Shown piece by piece: positions 37,333 through 46,826 of a stretch of DNA of 64,000 nucleotides. The stretch's first letter is position 1, and each line of letters opens with the position of its first letter. Origin of the DNA: Enterobacteriaceae bacterium RIT691 (GTDB lineage: Bacteria > Pseudomonadota > Gammaproteobacteria > Enterobacterales > Enterobacteriaceae). The stretch lies in NCBI GenBank assembly GCA_009668205.1, contig WJYM01000003.1, positions 62,001-126,000 of the forward strand, in the 5' to 3' direction. The translations under genes and the position numbers were made by a program. The notes beneath the pieces were generated by a model that saw nothing but the letters and a program-made list of their open reading frames with translations, did no database searches and was not told the origin of the DNA.

Positions 37333-37547
37333 TCAAGTGATTGGGGATTTTTTTCAGAGTCTCAACTATGACTTTGGAGAATTACAAACGACCGAAACAG
37401 GGGCAGAGCAGACTGTTGGTATAAATCACGCGCCAGATCAACCTGCGGCTGTTGCATTTCGGTGCATGGCATTTTTCGTGGCATTATCCAACCATACATT
37501 ACCAACCATATGTTTTTTTTCGATAATTATTTATTTTATTGACGATC
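37333..37547. other. AT-rich right end of the island remnant
   Basis: About 215 bases with no supported gene. A 78-codon open frame (37337-37573) has no good ribosome site and runs through the repeat into the terminator. The composition falls strongly in GC near 37500-37545 (runs of T and TTATTTATTTTATT), typical of island ends. Confidence 0.45.
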
Positions 37548-37560
37548 GAGTGGGAATAAT
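37548..37560 (+). other. Right attachment-like direct repeat (attR)
   Basis: GAGTGGGAATAAT, identical to the guaA 3' end at 35234-35246. The context ATCGAGTGGG differs from ATTGAGTGGG by one base. It marks the right border of the 2.3-kb remnant. The ordinary chromosome resumes after it with a terminator. Confidence 0.8.
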
Positions 37561-37581
37561 GTCCTGCAAGTGATAGATAAC

Positions 37582-37606
37582 CCTCTGCTCGCAGAGGTTT
37601 TTTTTT
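37582..37606 (+). terminator. Strong terminator right of the island
   Basis: CCTCTGC (37582-37588), TC loop, GCAGAGG (37591-37597), then nine T. It points rightward, into the 3' end of the LysR gene. It may be the original terminator of guaA, displaced by the island. Confidence 0.85.
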
Positions 37607-37615
37607 GCCCTTTAT

Positions 37616-38530
37616 TCAGGCCCGACTGTCAAAGCGGACGATCAGTTGGCGTAAAAAATCCACCAGCTTCTGTGCGGCGCTGCTCAGCGTGCGGTCGGTC
37701 GTGTTAACCACACCCACATCCATATAGGTGATGCAATCCTCAATGGTTCGCCGGATAACGCGCTGGCCGTTCAGCGACCACGGGCGATACACCAGATCCG
37801 ACAAAATCGTGATGCCTTTCCCCTGGGCGACCAGGCTGCGGACGGCTTCGAAGGAATTGCTGCGAAAATGGATGTGGGGATGGTAGCCATCGTGTTGCCA
37901 GACGTCGGTGATCACCGTGGGGTATTCATCCGTGTCCAGCATCAGATAAGGCAATTTCTCGATATCGCGCAGGCGAATAACTGACTGGCTGAGCAGCGGA
38001 TGTCCTGGGGCTATCCAGAGTTGTCGCAGTGAGCGGATGAATGTTTCGACCGCCAGATCGCCGTCCTGTGGAATATTGGACGTGAGCAGCAGGCAGAAAT
38101 CGATGTCCTGCTGGCGCAGTGCGTTGAGCAGGTTCGGCGCAGTCGCTTCGTAATAGGTGATGTCCAGCAGCGGAAAACGGCTCTCAATGTCATTCAGTAT
38201 CTCTGGCAGCAGATAGGCAGAAAGCGTTTGTGCGATACCAATACGCACAGTTCCGACGGTGGTTTCCGGCGAGCGGTGCAGATCGTCTATTGCCAGACGG
38301 CTGCTATTGATGATGGTGTAGGCATGCGCCAGGAATCGTTCACCTTCCGCCGTCAGGCGGATCCCCTTGGGCTGGCGCAGAAACAGCTGCGCACTCAGCG
38401 TGTCTTCCAGGTTGCGCAGCGCCACGGTCATGGAGGACTGCGAAACGTGGCAGCGACTGGCCGCTTTAGAAACTTGTAGTGTTTCTGCTAGCGCTATGTA
38501 GAACTCAAGTTGCCTTAGCGTAAACTTCAT
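37616..38530 (-). CDS. LysR-family transcriptional regulator
   Basis: A 304-residue LysR regulator. The N-terminal winged HTH is clear (RQLEFYIALAETLQVSKAAS then VSQSSMTVALRNLED, residues 6-45). The effector-binding domain covers about 90-295. It is divergent from an EamA exporter gene with 98 bases between them, the usual arrangement of a LysR protein and its target. The inducer is unknown. Confidence 0.9.
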   Translation of the reverse strand: MKFTLRQLEFYIALAETLQVSKAASRCHVSQSSMTVALRNLEDTLSAQLFLRQPKGIRLTAEGERFLAHAYTIINSSRLAIDDLHRSPETTVGTVRIGIAQTLSAYLLPEILNDIESRFPLLDITYYEATAPNLLNALRQQDIDFCLLLTSNIPQDGDLAVETFIRSLRQLWIAPGHPLLSQSVIRLRDIEKLPYLMLDTDEYPTVITDVWQHDGYHPHIHFRSNSFEAVRSLVAQGKGITILSDLVYRPWSLNGQRVIRRTIEDCITYMDVGVVNTTDRTLSSAAQKLVDFLRQLIVRFDSRA

Positions 38531-38628
38531 AGTTTAAAACGATACCGAATGCGCAAAACATTATATTAGCATCCTGCTTGGGCGAGCGATAACCTTTCGG
38601 CAATTAAGAAACGTATTCAGGAACCCGT

Positions 38629-39543
38629 ATGCCTTATTTATTGCTAAGCCTTGCAGCCTGTTTTTGGGGCGGGAATTATGTCGTCGGTCATATATTAGTG
38701 GCGCACTCTGATCCGATCGTGCTTTCCGTCGCGCGCTGGTTTTTCACGGCGCTCTTACTGACAACCCTCTATTTTCGCCAGATTCGGCAGCAGTGGCCAG
38801 CGATGCGGCGAGCGTTCCCGGTTATCGGCTTTTTAGCGTTATTTGGCCAGGTGTTATTCCCCATTACGCTTTATATTGGTCTGCAATATACCTCATCGCT
38901 GAATGCGGCAATTTATTTATCCACAACGCCTGCGCTGGTGCTGCTTATTAATAAAGGCATTTTCAAAGAAACCATTTCGGCAAATAACATTGCGGGGGTG
39001 GTCCTGAGTTCTGTGGGCGTGCTCTGGTTGATTATGCAGGGCGATGTATGGCATCTCGACAGCCTTAAACATTTCAATCGTGGCGATCTGTGGACAATGG
39101 GCTCAGCGGCCAGTTGGGCGGTCTATTGTGCTTTTCTGCGCATCAAGCCCCGGGAGGTGGGCGGGAATGCTTTCGTTGCCGTTAGCGCGATAATTGGGAC
39201 GGTTGCGCTGTTGCCAGTCTTGTGTTTTTCGCTGCTCAAAAACGGGCTGCCGGACGTGGGTGAGTACACGCATACGGCATTTTTGAGCGGGGTGTTGTAT
39301 CTGGTTATCTTCCCATCCTGGCTGTCTTATCTGCTGTGGAATAAAGGTATTCTGGCCATCGGGGCCACGCGTGGCGAGGTCTATTCGCATCTCATTCCAC
39401 TCAGTGGTGGCCTGTTCAGCGTGCTGTTTTTGAATACCACGCTCCATCCTTATCATCTGGTCAGTACATTGTTGATTGTCTGTGGCATTGCCCTTTGCTC
39501 TGTCCATTCAGCAAAGGGCGATGCAGAAACCGCTTCTACTTAG
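38629..39543 (+). CDS. EamA/DMT-family inner-membrane exporter
   Basis: A 304-residue protein of ten hydrophobic segments in two EamA repeats (about 1-135 and 150-290), starting MPYLLLSLAACFWGGNYVVG. The family exports amino acids, metabolites or drugs. The substrate is unknown. It is probably controlled by the divergent LysR gene. Its stop overlaps the stop of the convergent MFS gene by four bases (39540-39543). Confidence 0.88.
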   Translation: MPYLLLSLAACFWGGNYVVGHILVAHSDPIVLSVARWFFTALLLTTLYFRQIRQQWPAMRRAFPVIGFLALFGQVLFPITLYIGLQYTSSLNAAIYLSTTPALVLLINKGIFKETISANNIAGVVLSSVGVLWLIMQGDVWHLDSLKHFNRGDLWTMGSAASWAVYCAFLRIKPREVGGNAFVAVSAIIGTVALLPVLCFSLLKNGLPDVGEYTHTAFLSGVLYLVIFPSWLSYLLWNKGILAIGATRGEVYSHLIPLSGGLFSVLFLNTTLHPYHLVSTLLIVCGIALCSVHSAKGDAETAST

Positions 39544-40865
39544 CGGGAGGCGTGCGGGTGTGGTGCGTTGGTATCCTCCGCAACGTCAGAGGCGTCTTCC
39601 TCGCTGGTGTCCACCATCACCTCCTGAATCGCTTCCTCATCCAGGCCAGGGTTCAACGCCACGGCTAAGGGTGACGACGTCAGGCTGTCAGGCATCACAA
39701 CGTGAGGCAGGGGAGCGTCGACGATGATTTCCGGCTGACGTTTTCTGATCCAGGTGATGCCACCGATAATCACGCCGCAGAGGGTGAAAAACAGATAAAG
39801 GATATTGCCGCCGAATGGCTGCATGATGGCACCGGTCAGCAGTGGCCCTACGCAGGCGCCCACTCCGAAGGCCATCAGCAGGCAGGCGGTCAGCGAGACT
39901 CTGCGTTCCGGATCGACGCGGTCGTTGGCAATGGCCACGCCCAGCGGATACAGCGAAAACATCGCCATGCTGGAAATAAACGCCACGCCAAGCATCCAGT
40001 GGAAGTCCAGATTGCTCAGCACGGCCAGCGGCAGAGAGGCGACGGCAAACAGCAGGGCGGTAAAGAACAGCAGATGCTGACGATCGTAGCGGTCGGACAG
40101 CCAGCTCAGTGGAAACTGCGAGACCATCCCGGCGAAAATGGTGACGCCCATGAACAGGCCGGTTTGTTGAGTACTCAGCCCTTTCGACAAGGCATACACC
40201 GGAGCCAGACCATAAAACGCCCCGGCCGCCATGCCCATCACCAGGGTTGCCGCCAGCAGTTTAGGGATCGCCCTGAAAAAGTAACCCAGTTCCATGGGAG
40301 CGGGCGACATCGGGTGCGCGGTGGTGCGGGTGGTGAGCGCAATGGGCACCAGACAAAGTGCAAAACAGAGCGCCACGATGAGCAGCATCGCCGCACCGGT
40401 GCCTGCGGCCATGATCAGGATAGCCTGGCCGCCGCACAGCCCCAGATAAGTCGCCACCATATAGAGGCCGAAAATGGCGCCACGCTGAGAGGACTCAGCC
40501 TGATCGTTGAGCCAGCTTTCCAGCACCATATACTGGCACATCATGCACAGGCCGATAATCAGACGCAGCAGGATCCACAGCGGAATGTAGTCACTCAGGC
40601 CGTGGCCGACCACCGAGGCGGTGATAATGCCCGCACAGGCGACATAAGCGCGGATGTGCCCCACCCGGGCGATCAGGTTATGGCCGACTTTCCCGCCAAT
40701 CACCAGGCCCAGATAGTTCGCGGCGGTGATCGCCCCGATGAGACTCCCGCTGACCTCTTCATGGGCCAGACGCAGCGAGATATACGTGGTTAACAGGCCG
40801 GAGCCAAGCAGCATCAGCAGGGTGGTGGTGTATAGCGGTAGAAAAGTGTTGAGAACTTTTTTCAT
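39540..40865 (-). CDS. MFS transporter
   Basis: A 441-residue major-facilitator protein with 12 predicted membrane helices. It resembles the YcaD-like branch (LPLYTTTLLMLLGSGLLTTY; VLESWLNDQ near residue 117). It has an acidic, His-containing cytoplasmic tail of about 55 residues (DEEAIQEVMVDTSEEDASD), which is long for the family. The substrate is unknown. It is divergent from the TrkG-like gene. Confidence 0.85.
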   Translation of the reverse strand: MKKVLNTFLPLYTTTLLMLLGSGLLTTYISLRLAHEEVSGSLIGAITAANYLGLVIGGKVGHNLIARVGHIRAYVACAGIITASVVGHGLSDYIPLWILLRLIIGLCMMCQYMVLESWLNDQAESSQRGAIFGLYMVATYLGLCGGQAILIMAAGTGAAMLLIVALCFALCLVPIALTTRTTAHPMSPAPMELGYFFRAIPKLLAATLVMGMAAGAFYGLAPVYALSKGLSTQQTGLFMGVTIFAGMVSQFPLSWLSDRYDRQHLLFFTALLFAVASLPLAVLSNLDFHWMLGVAFISSMAMFSLYPLGVAIANDRVDPERRVSLTACLLMAFGVGACVGPLLTGAIMQPFGGNILYLFFTLCGVIIGGITWIRKRQPEIIVDAPLPHVVMPDSLTSSPLAVALNPGLDEEAIQEVMVDTSEEDASDVAEDTNAPHPHASR

Positions 40866-41064
40866 ACTTCTCCCTGTATGGCTGTTCGTTACGTGTACAC
40901 TTTATCGTGCTTGGTTTTGCCGAAGGATGCAAATCAGCCTTTGGGTTTTGAGACTATCCTTGTCGCAGTTTGCAATACTCCCTGCCTCTCACTTTGGCAG
41001 GAGATCTCATATACTGAGTTACCCTGAAGACTGTAATGATTTTCTTAGAAAAATAAGACGTCAG

Positions 41065-42525
41065 ATGTACATTTCAACCCGATTTAAAATTGTTATTCAC
41101 CTCTGTGGCTTTCTGGTGGTGCTTTACAGCCTCACAATGATCCCGCCGATGCTGTTGGCGCTGGTGGAAAAAGAGCGAAGCCTTTTCGCGTTTTTCTCCA
41201 CTTTTGCAATGGCGTTTACCGGCGGTATGTTCTGCTGGATGACGACCCGGCAGGCAAAGGTCAACCTCGAAACCCGGGATGGCTTTGTCATTATCGTCTT
41301 GTTCTGGCTGTTGTTTTCGGCCATCAGCGCGCTGCCGCTCTGGCTGGATGACGGGCTTCAGCTTTCGCTGGCCGATGCCATGTTTGAAGGCGTCTCCGGG
41401 ATAACCACCACCGGCGCGTCGGTATTCCACAATGTCTCCGCGCTGCCAAAATCCATTCTTTACTATCGGGCGCAGCTGAATTTCATCGGCGGTTTAGGGG
41501 TTATCGTGCTGGCCGTGGCGGTACTGCCGCTGCTGGGGATTGGTGGCATGAAACTCTATCAGTCGGAGATGCCTGGGCCGTTTAAAGAAGAGCGCCTGAC
41601 GCCGCGGTTGGCTGATACCTCAAAGAGCCTGTGGGTCACTTATATGCTGTTGGGCGGATGCTGCATCTTCGCCTTCTGGCTGGCGGGGATGTCATTTTTT
41701 GATGCGCTGTGCCACGGACTGTCTACCGTCTCGCTGGGGGGCTTTTCGACGCGCACGGAGAGCATCGGCTACTACCAGAGCGATGCGATTGAGCTGGTTG
41801 CCGGGGCATTTTCCCTGCTCTCTGCAATCAACTTCACGCTCTATTTTGTGGCGATTGCCCGGCGCAGTCTGAAGCCGTTTCGGCGTAATGCAGAACTTCG
41901 CTTTTTCTTTATCGTGGTCGCTATTGTGGTCGCTGTCATCACGCTGGAAGTCTGGCGGGCAGGGATGTACAGCCTGCCGAAGTCCTTTGTGCACGCCTTT
42001 TTCCTGACCAGTTCGATGATGACGGACAACGGTCTGGCGACCGCCGACTACGCCTCCTGGCCGACAGACATTGTTGTCCTGCTGCTCTCCGCCAGTTTTT
42101 TTGGCGGCTGCGTGGGGTCGACCTGTGGCGGGATTAAGGCGCTGCGTTTTCTGATCCTCTTCAAACAAAGCCGCCATGAAGTCCATCAACTGGCACACCC
42201 AAGGGCCATCATGAGTATTCGGGTGGGCAGTGCGATCATTAATGACCGCGTCTTGCGGTCGGTGTGGAGTTTCTTCTTTCTCTACATTTTGACCACGTGC
42301 GTGTTTATCTGGCTGTTGAATTTGCAGGGCTACGATTTGCTGACGTCGTTTGCGTCGGTGGCCGCCTGTATTAACAACATGGGATTAGGCTTTGGTGCCA
42401 CTGCTGACGGATTTGCCGGGCTAAATGACACCTCTAAATTTTTGATGTGCGCGGCAATGCTGCTGGGGCGTTTGGAAATTTATCCCGTGCTGATCCTGCT
42501 TTCACGGACCTTCTGGCGCAGCTGA
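41065..42525 (+). CDS. trkG: TrkG-like potassium uptake channel subunit
   Basis: A 486-residue K+ translocating subunit that works with TrkA. Four pore loops carry the selectivity glycines: GITTTGAS, STVSLGGFST, SMMTDNGLAT and CINNMGLGFGA. It looks closer to E. coli TrkG (485 residues; HLCGFLVVLYSL at the start, LGRLEIYPVLIL at the end) than to TrkH. In E. coli K-12 trkG sits in the Rac prophage. Here it sits in the backbone beside yfgG with no phage genes. The frame is open far upstream, but the ATG at 41065 aligns with the TrkG start. Confidence 0.88.
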   Translation: MYISTRFKIVIHLCGFLVVLYSLTMIPPMLLALVEKERSLFAFFSTFAMAFTGGMFCWMTTRQAKVNLETRDGFVIIVLFWLLFSAISALPLWLDDGLQLSLADAMFEGVSGITTTGASVFHNVSALPKSILYYRAQLNFIGGLGVIVLAVAVLPLLGIGGMKLYQSEMPGPFKEERLTPRLADTSKSLWVTYMLLGGCCIFAFWLAGMSFFDALCHGLSTVSLGGFSTRTESIGYYQSDAIELVAGAFSLLSAINFTLYFVAIARRSLKPFRRNAELRFFFIVVAIVVAVITLEVWRAGMYSLPKSFVHAFFLTSSMMTDNGLATADYASWPTDIVVLLLSASFFGGCVGSTCGGIKALRFLILFKQSRHEVHQLAHPRAIMSIRVGSAIINDRVLRSVWSFFFLYILTTCVFIWLLNLQGYDLLTSFASVAACINNMGLGFGATADGFAGLNDTSKFLMCAAMLLGRLEIYPVLILLSRTFWRS

Positions 42526-42527
42526 CG

Positions 42528-42725
42528 TTACTCTGTGGTGCTGGCGGCAGGTGCGACCGTCTGGCTGGATTGCTGGGCGGCTTTCTTCTCCTGGTGATGG
42601 TACCAGGCGCCGATCGAGGAGTAGACGAAGCGGCCGAAGAAAAAGAGGAAGCTGATAAGCAGAATGATCCGGGTCATGCGACTGTTAAATTGATGTCTTT
42701 TTCGCACTGGGGTTACCTGGCTCAC
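42528..42725 (-). CDS. yfgG: Small membrane protein YfgG
   Basis: A 65-residue protein with one membrane helix (MTRIILLISFLFFFGRFVYS) and the conserved RKRHQFNSRM in front, matching E. coli YfgG (63 residues, DUF2633), which is linked to nickel and cobalt tolerance. GTG start at 42725 with AAAGGA eight bases ahead. The open frame runs 26 codons further, but that part is not conserved. The stop is two bases from the convergent trkG stop. Confidence 0.85.
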   Translation of the reverse strand: MSQVTPVRKRHQFNSRMTRIILLISFLFFFGRFVYSSIGAWYHHQEKKAAQQSSQTVAPAASTTE

Positions 42726-43037
42726 TGAGGGGTCCTTTAAAAATACCCGATCTCGGGCGATGTGCACATTAAGGCATAGCAGGGCGGTAGGGTCAATTAA
42801 CAATTGAACGAAAAATGCGCAACGTCGCGTGAAAGCGAATCATCTGCACGCGACGTAACGAAAAGGGAATGGAATCGTCGCCGCGAGCTTATTGGTTGAT
42901 CCAAATCAATCACCCACGGGCGTTGCTCACTACAATTTCGTGTCCAACTCCGCGCACGACTTTCGCGGTGAATCTGAACAGGTTGGATGCCTGTCTGAAA
43001 TCGGCCCACTGGGAACTGGGGTCACTGTCGAGCCTCT
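42726..43037. other. yfgG-yfgF divergent intergenic region
   Basis: 312 bases with no gene. It holds the yfgF promoter with a perfect FNR site (separate entry), and an imperfect inverted repeat around 42820-42858 (AACGTCGCGTG and CACGCGACGT). Confidence 0.7.
42896..42936 (+). promoter_or_regulatory. Class-II FNR promoter of yfgF
   Basis: TTGATCCAAATCAA (42896-42909) is a perfect FNR consensus TTGAT-N4-ATCAA. A -10 TACAAT lies at 42931-42936, predicting a start near 42944. The FNR site centre is then at -41.5, the class-II activator position. E. coli yfgF is a reported FNR regulon member, which agrees. Confidence 0.85.
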
Positions 43038-45299
43038 ATGCTGTTAACCGGATTCTATAAATCTCATCGGGACAGATGGTGGGGACTTCCCCTGTTCCTG
43101 CCCACGCTGCTGCTACCTCTTGCCCGCTGCGCCAACACCTTTACCCGTATCGACGGCGGTCTTGTCGCGCTCTATTACATGCCGTTGGCGTTACTCCTGA
43201 GCTTTATGCTGTTTTTTGGCTGGGAAGCCCTTCCGGGCATCGTGCTGGGGATTTGGCTTATCATTGGCAATGGGATGAGTACCGGTGAAACGGTGGGTAT
43301 TACCTTCCATTTTCTGATCCCCATAATCCTCAGTTGGGGAGGTTATCGGGTTTTTGTACCGCGCCGTCATCATGTGTCCTATGGCAGCATGCGTTTGATG
43401 TCCCAGCGTCTGTTCTGGCAGATGTTTTTCCCGGCAAGCATTTTCCAGCTGCTGCTGCTGTTCTCGGTGTTTTTCCAACTGCTGCCTGCCCGGGTTTCGC
43501 TGGCGGGAGCGGGCCCTCTGACGCTGCACAGCCTGATTAACTACCAGGCGATGCTGGTGGGCTGTCTGACAGGCGTTCCGTTGTGCTATACGCTGATTCG
43601 CGTGATTCGAAATCCTCGTTATCTGCGCGTTTACGCAGCCCAGCTTCGCCAGCAAATTGATCCGAAAGTCTCGATAACCGAGATGCTCCTGTGGATAGCG
43701 GCGTTGGTGCTGACTTTAGGGCTGCTGCTGCTGCCCATGGCTAACACTGCCTCGATTTTCACCACCAACTACTCGTTGTCCCTGCTGCTGCCGGTGATGC
43801 TGTGGGGGGCGATGCGCTTTGGCTATCGCCTGATTTCGCTGGCGTGGACGCTGGTGCTGATCGTCTGTATCCATTTCTACTACTGCTATATGCCGCCGTA
43901 CCCGAGCTACAGCAATCAGCTGGCCATTTTGTCTTCAAGCTATCTGGTTTCTTCGTTCATTGTGGTGTGCATGGCGATGCTGGCCACGCAACAGCGGGCC
44001 ACACACAATCGGGTCAAACGGATGGCCTTTATCGATCCTGTCGTCCAGATGCCTAACCTGTGGGCGCTGAGCCGCCGGTTATCCGCCTCGCCATGGTCCA
44101 TTCTCTGCTTCCTGAGAGTGCCGGAACTCGAAGTGCTCGGACGGCATTACGGCATGATGGTGCGTATCCAGTACAAGCAAAATTTGGGGAAATGGCTCGA
44201 GCCCGTTCTGATGCCCGGGGAGTGCACTCATCAGCTGTCAGGACACGATTTGGTTATCCGGATGAATACCGAGTCCTGGGAATCCCGATTGGCAGAAATC
44301 AATGAGCGCATCAAAAACTTCCGCTTCAACTGGGATGGCATGCCTCTGCAACCGAATGTCGGGATCAGCTATTGCCACGTTCGCTCCCCGGTGGTGCAAT
44401 TGCCAATGCTGCTGGGTGAACTGAGCACGATTGCCAATTTCTCGTTGATTACGGGTTTACCTGAAAGCCTGCAGAACCGTAACGCTGCGCATCTTCAGCA
44501 GCGGTTGAAAGACAAGGTCAGCATGATGAACCAGCTGCAGCTTGCGTTGGAACATGACAATTTCTGCCTGATGGCGCAGCCGATACTGGGGACCCGGGGC
44601 GACAGCTATCACGAGGTGTTATTGCGCCTGAGAGGAGAGGACGGCCAGCTGATCTCCCCGGACGACTTCCTGCCTGTGGCGCTGGAATTTGGCATGTCTT
44701 CCCGTATCGATCTCTGGGTGCTGGAACATACACTGCGCTTTATGGATGGTTGCCGTGAAGCCCATCCGGCGCTGCGTTTGTCGATCAATATTTCTCCCTC
44801 GTCGGCCTGTGGCGCGAATTTCCCGAAAACGGTGCAAGACCTGCTGGAGCAGTACAACATTCAGGCGTGGCAAATTATCTTTGAGATAACCGAGAGCCAG
44901 TCGTTAAGCCATCCTGAACAGGCGATGCAGAATATGGAACAGCTGCAGGCGCTTGGCTGTCGGATTGCGATTGACGATTTCGGCACCGGGTATGCCAGCT
45001 ATGCCAGACTGAAAAAAATCAGTGCGGATATCCTGAAAGTGGACGGCAGTTTTATTAAGAATCTGGTGACCAGCAGCCTGGACTATCAGATTGTGGCGTC
45101 TGTCTGCCATCTGGCGAGAATGAAAAACATGCAGGTGGTGGCGGAGTATGTCGAGACGGACGCTATCCGTCAGGCGGCGATAGAACTCGGTATCGATTAT
45201 CTGCAGGGCTTCTACATTGGCAAACCAGAACCTCTGGAGGATCTGGTTTGCCAGGATAACGTCAAGCCTGTCGCATTGTCAGGCAGCAATCTCTGGTGA
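43038..45299 (+). CDS. yfgF: Cyclic-di-GMP phosphodiesterase YfgF
   Basis: A 753-residue inner-membrane protein. The N-terminal MASE1 membrane sensor domain (about 1-310) has eight or more helices. A degenerate GGDEF domain (about 325-480) has lost its signature. The EAL domain (about 490-745) shows EVLLRLRG in place of [25 protein letters not shown] and [11 protein letters not shown], so it keeps the metal and substrate residues of active phosphodiesterases. E. coli YfgF works in anaerobic and peroxide stress. The last 21 bases overlap the end of convergent ppx. Confidence 0.95.
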   Translation: MLLTGFYKSHRDRWWGLPLFLPTLLLPLARCANTFTRIDGGLVALYYMPLALLLSFMLFFGWEALPGIVLGIWLIIGNGMSTGETVGITFHFLIPIILSWGGYRVFVPRRHHVSYGSMRLMSQRLFWQMFFPASIFQLLLLFSVFFQLLPARVSLAGAGPLTLHSLINYQAMLVGCLTGVPLCYTLIRVIRNPRYLRVYAAQLRQQIDPKVSITEMLLWIAALVLTLGLLLLPMANTASIFTTNYSLSLLLPVMLWGAMRFGYRLISLAWTLVLIVCIHFYYCYMPPYPSYSNQLAILSSSYLVSSFIVVCMAMLATQQRATHNRVKRMAFIDPVVQMPNLWALSRRLSASPWSILCFLRVPELEVLGRHYGMMVRIQYKQNLGKWLEPVLMPGECTHQLSGHDLVIRMNTESWESRLAEINERIKNFRFNWDGMPLQPNVGISYCHVRSPVVQLPMLLGELSTIANFSLITGLPESLQNRNAAHLQQRLKDKVSMMNQLQLALEHDNFCLMAQPILGTRGDSYHEVLLRLRGEDGQLISPDDFLPVALEFGMSSRIDLWVLEHTLRFMDGCREAHPALRLSINISPSSACGANFPKTVQDLLEQYNIQAWQIIFEITESQSLSHPEQAMQNMEQLQALGCRIAIDDFGTGYASYARLKKISADILKVDGSFIKNLVTSSLDYQIVASVCHLARMKNMQVVAEYVETDAIRQAAIELGIDYLQGFYIGKPEPLEDLVCQDNVKPVALSGSNLW

Positions 45300-46823
45300 C
45301 GCTTCTTCTTCCGTAATCTTCAGCATCCAGCCGGTGACGGCCTGCCAGTACTGCTGCTCTTTCTCCAGATCGAGCAGCACTAACGCGTTCTGGCTGAACC
45401 AGTCGTGCGGGAAGCACAGCGTCCAGTGATTGGCTTCGGTGGTCAGTCGCAGCGTAGGCGGCGTGGTGGTGGCCTGGCGCTGATTATTCAGCAGCACGCC
45501 AAGGCGCAGCAGCTGGATCATGGGCAGGAACTGCTTTTTCTTAAACAGCGTAAAGCGCGGTAGCTCATCAAGTTTCACCGCTTTACGGTGGAAACGCACC
45601 ATGGTGGCCATCAACGTTTGCTGTTCCTGATTGAAACCTGGCAGGTCGCTGTTTTGCAGAATATAGGCCGAATGGCGATGCATACCGCTGTGGTTAATGT
45701 TCAGCCCGACTTCGTGCAGCATCGCTGACCATTTCAGCAGTGCGGCCAGCTGAGGATGCGCCTGTTTAGGATTCTGCTCGAGCCACTGCTGATACATCAG
45801 CGTGGTGGTCTCCAGTACCCGACGCGCCTGTTCACGGTCAATGTTGTACTGGCTCGCCAGACTTTCAGCGGTACGGCTGCGAATATCGTCGTGGCGGAAG
45901 CGACCTTCCATTTCATACAACACGCCTTCACGCAGCGCACCGTCAGAAAGACGCAGCTCTTTGATCGCCAGAGAGTCGAACACGCCGCACAGAATCGCCA
46001 GACCGGGAATAAACACCGCCTGACGATCTTCCGACAGGCCAGGCAGGCTGAGCGCGCTAAAGTTCTTAAACTTCAGCGCATCTTCAACCACCTTTTCCAG
46101 TCTTTCCGGCGTGATGATACCGTCTTTTTCACCCATCTCGACCAGCACTTCGTGCACGGCTTTAATGGTGCCGGACGCGCCCATGGCTACGCTCCAGCCC
46201 TGAATACGGTATTGCCAGGACAGGGTTTCCAGTTTCTGGACGGCGGCGAGGCGGGCACGCTGGAAATTCTCTTTGCTGATGTTGCCACCCGGGAAGAACA
46301 TCTGCGCAAAGCTCACGCAGCCCATTCGACGGCTTTCCACCAGCTGCGGTGTGAAATCTTCACCAATCACCAGTTCGGTAGAGCCGCCGCCGATATCAAT
46401 CACCAGCTTGCGGCCTTTTTCCGGCTGGGTGTGTTCAACACCCATAAAAATCAGGCGCGCTTCTTCGTTACCCGAAATGATTTCAATCGGATAAGGAATG
46501 ACTTTCTCGGCTCGCTTCAGAAATTCTGGCGCATTCAGCGCCTGGCGCAGGGTGTGCGTCCCTACGATACAGACGCTGGTCGGCGAGAATCCTTGCAGGC
46601 GTTCCGCGAACAGCGACAGGCAGTTCAGCCCGCGCTCCATCGCCTCTTCGCTGAGCATGTTGTTTTCATTCAGGCCGTCGGCCAGATGAACGCGCTGTTT
46701 CAGGCGGCCGATTATCTGCAGCGCACCATCGACGACGCGCGCAATCACCATATGAAAACTGTTCGATCCCAGGTCGACCGCGGCAATCTCCTGCGGGCGT
46801 GTAACTTTGGTTTTTATGGGCAT
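45279..46823 (-). CDS. ppx: Exopolyphosphatase
   Basis: A 514-residue Ppx/GppA enzyme that removes orthophosphate from polyphosphate ends. The N-terminal actin-like ATPase-fold shows [12 protein letters not shown] (about 15) and [16 protein letters not shown] (about 140). An HD-type C-terminal domain (about 310-500) follows. It is the downstream gene of ppk, separated by three bases, as in E. coli. Its 3' end overlaps yfgF by 21 bases. Confidence 0.97.
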   Translation of the reverse strand: MPIKTKVTRPQEIAAVDLGSNSFHMVIARVVDGALQIIGRLKQRVHLADGLNENNMLSEEAMERGLNCLSLFAERLQGFSPTSVCIVGTHTLRQALNAPEFLKRAEKVIPYPIEIISGNEEARLIFMGVEHTQPEKGRKLVIDIGGGSTELVIGEDFTPQLVESRRMGCVSFAQMFFPGGNISKENFQRARLAAVQKLETLSWQYRIQGWSVAMGASGTIKAVHEVLVEMGEKDGIITPERLEKVVEDALKFKNFSALSLPGLSEDRQAVFIPGLAILCGVFDSLAIKELRLSDGALREGVLYEMEGRFRHDDIRSRTAESLASQYNIDREQARRVLETTTLMYQQWLEQNPKQAHPQLAALLKWSAMLHEVGLNINHSGMHRHSAYILQNSDLPGFNQEQQTLMATMVRFHRKAVKLDELPRFTLFKKKQFLPMIQLLRLGVLLNNQRQATTTPPTLRLTTEANHWTLCFPHDWFSQNALVLLDLEKEQQYWQAVTGWMLKITEEEASPEIAA

Positions 46824-46826
46824 AGA

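Noticed and set aside
35247-37547. CRISPR array or complete toxin-antitoxin pair in the island
   Set aside because: No spaced direct repeats and no small partner gene beside the HEPN-like ORF were found.
37337-37573. 78-codon open frame across the right island repeat
   Set aside because: It crosses the attachment repeat, reaches the terminator region, and lacks a ribosome site.
39702-40793. 363-codon open frame opposite the MFS gene
   Set aside because: A low-complexity His/Gln/Arg-rich translation typical of the reverse of membrane-protein codons.
40726-41064. N-terminal extension of the TrkG-like gene
   Set aside because: The upstream 113 codons overlap the divergent MFS gene start and are not membrane-like. 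TrkG aligns from 41065.
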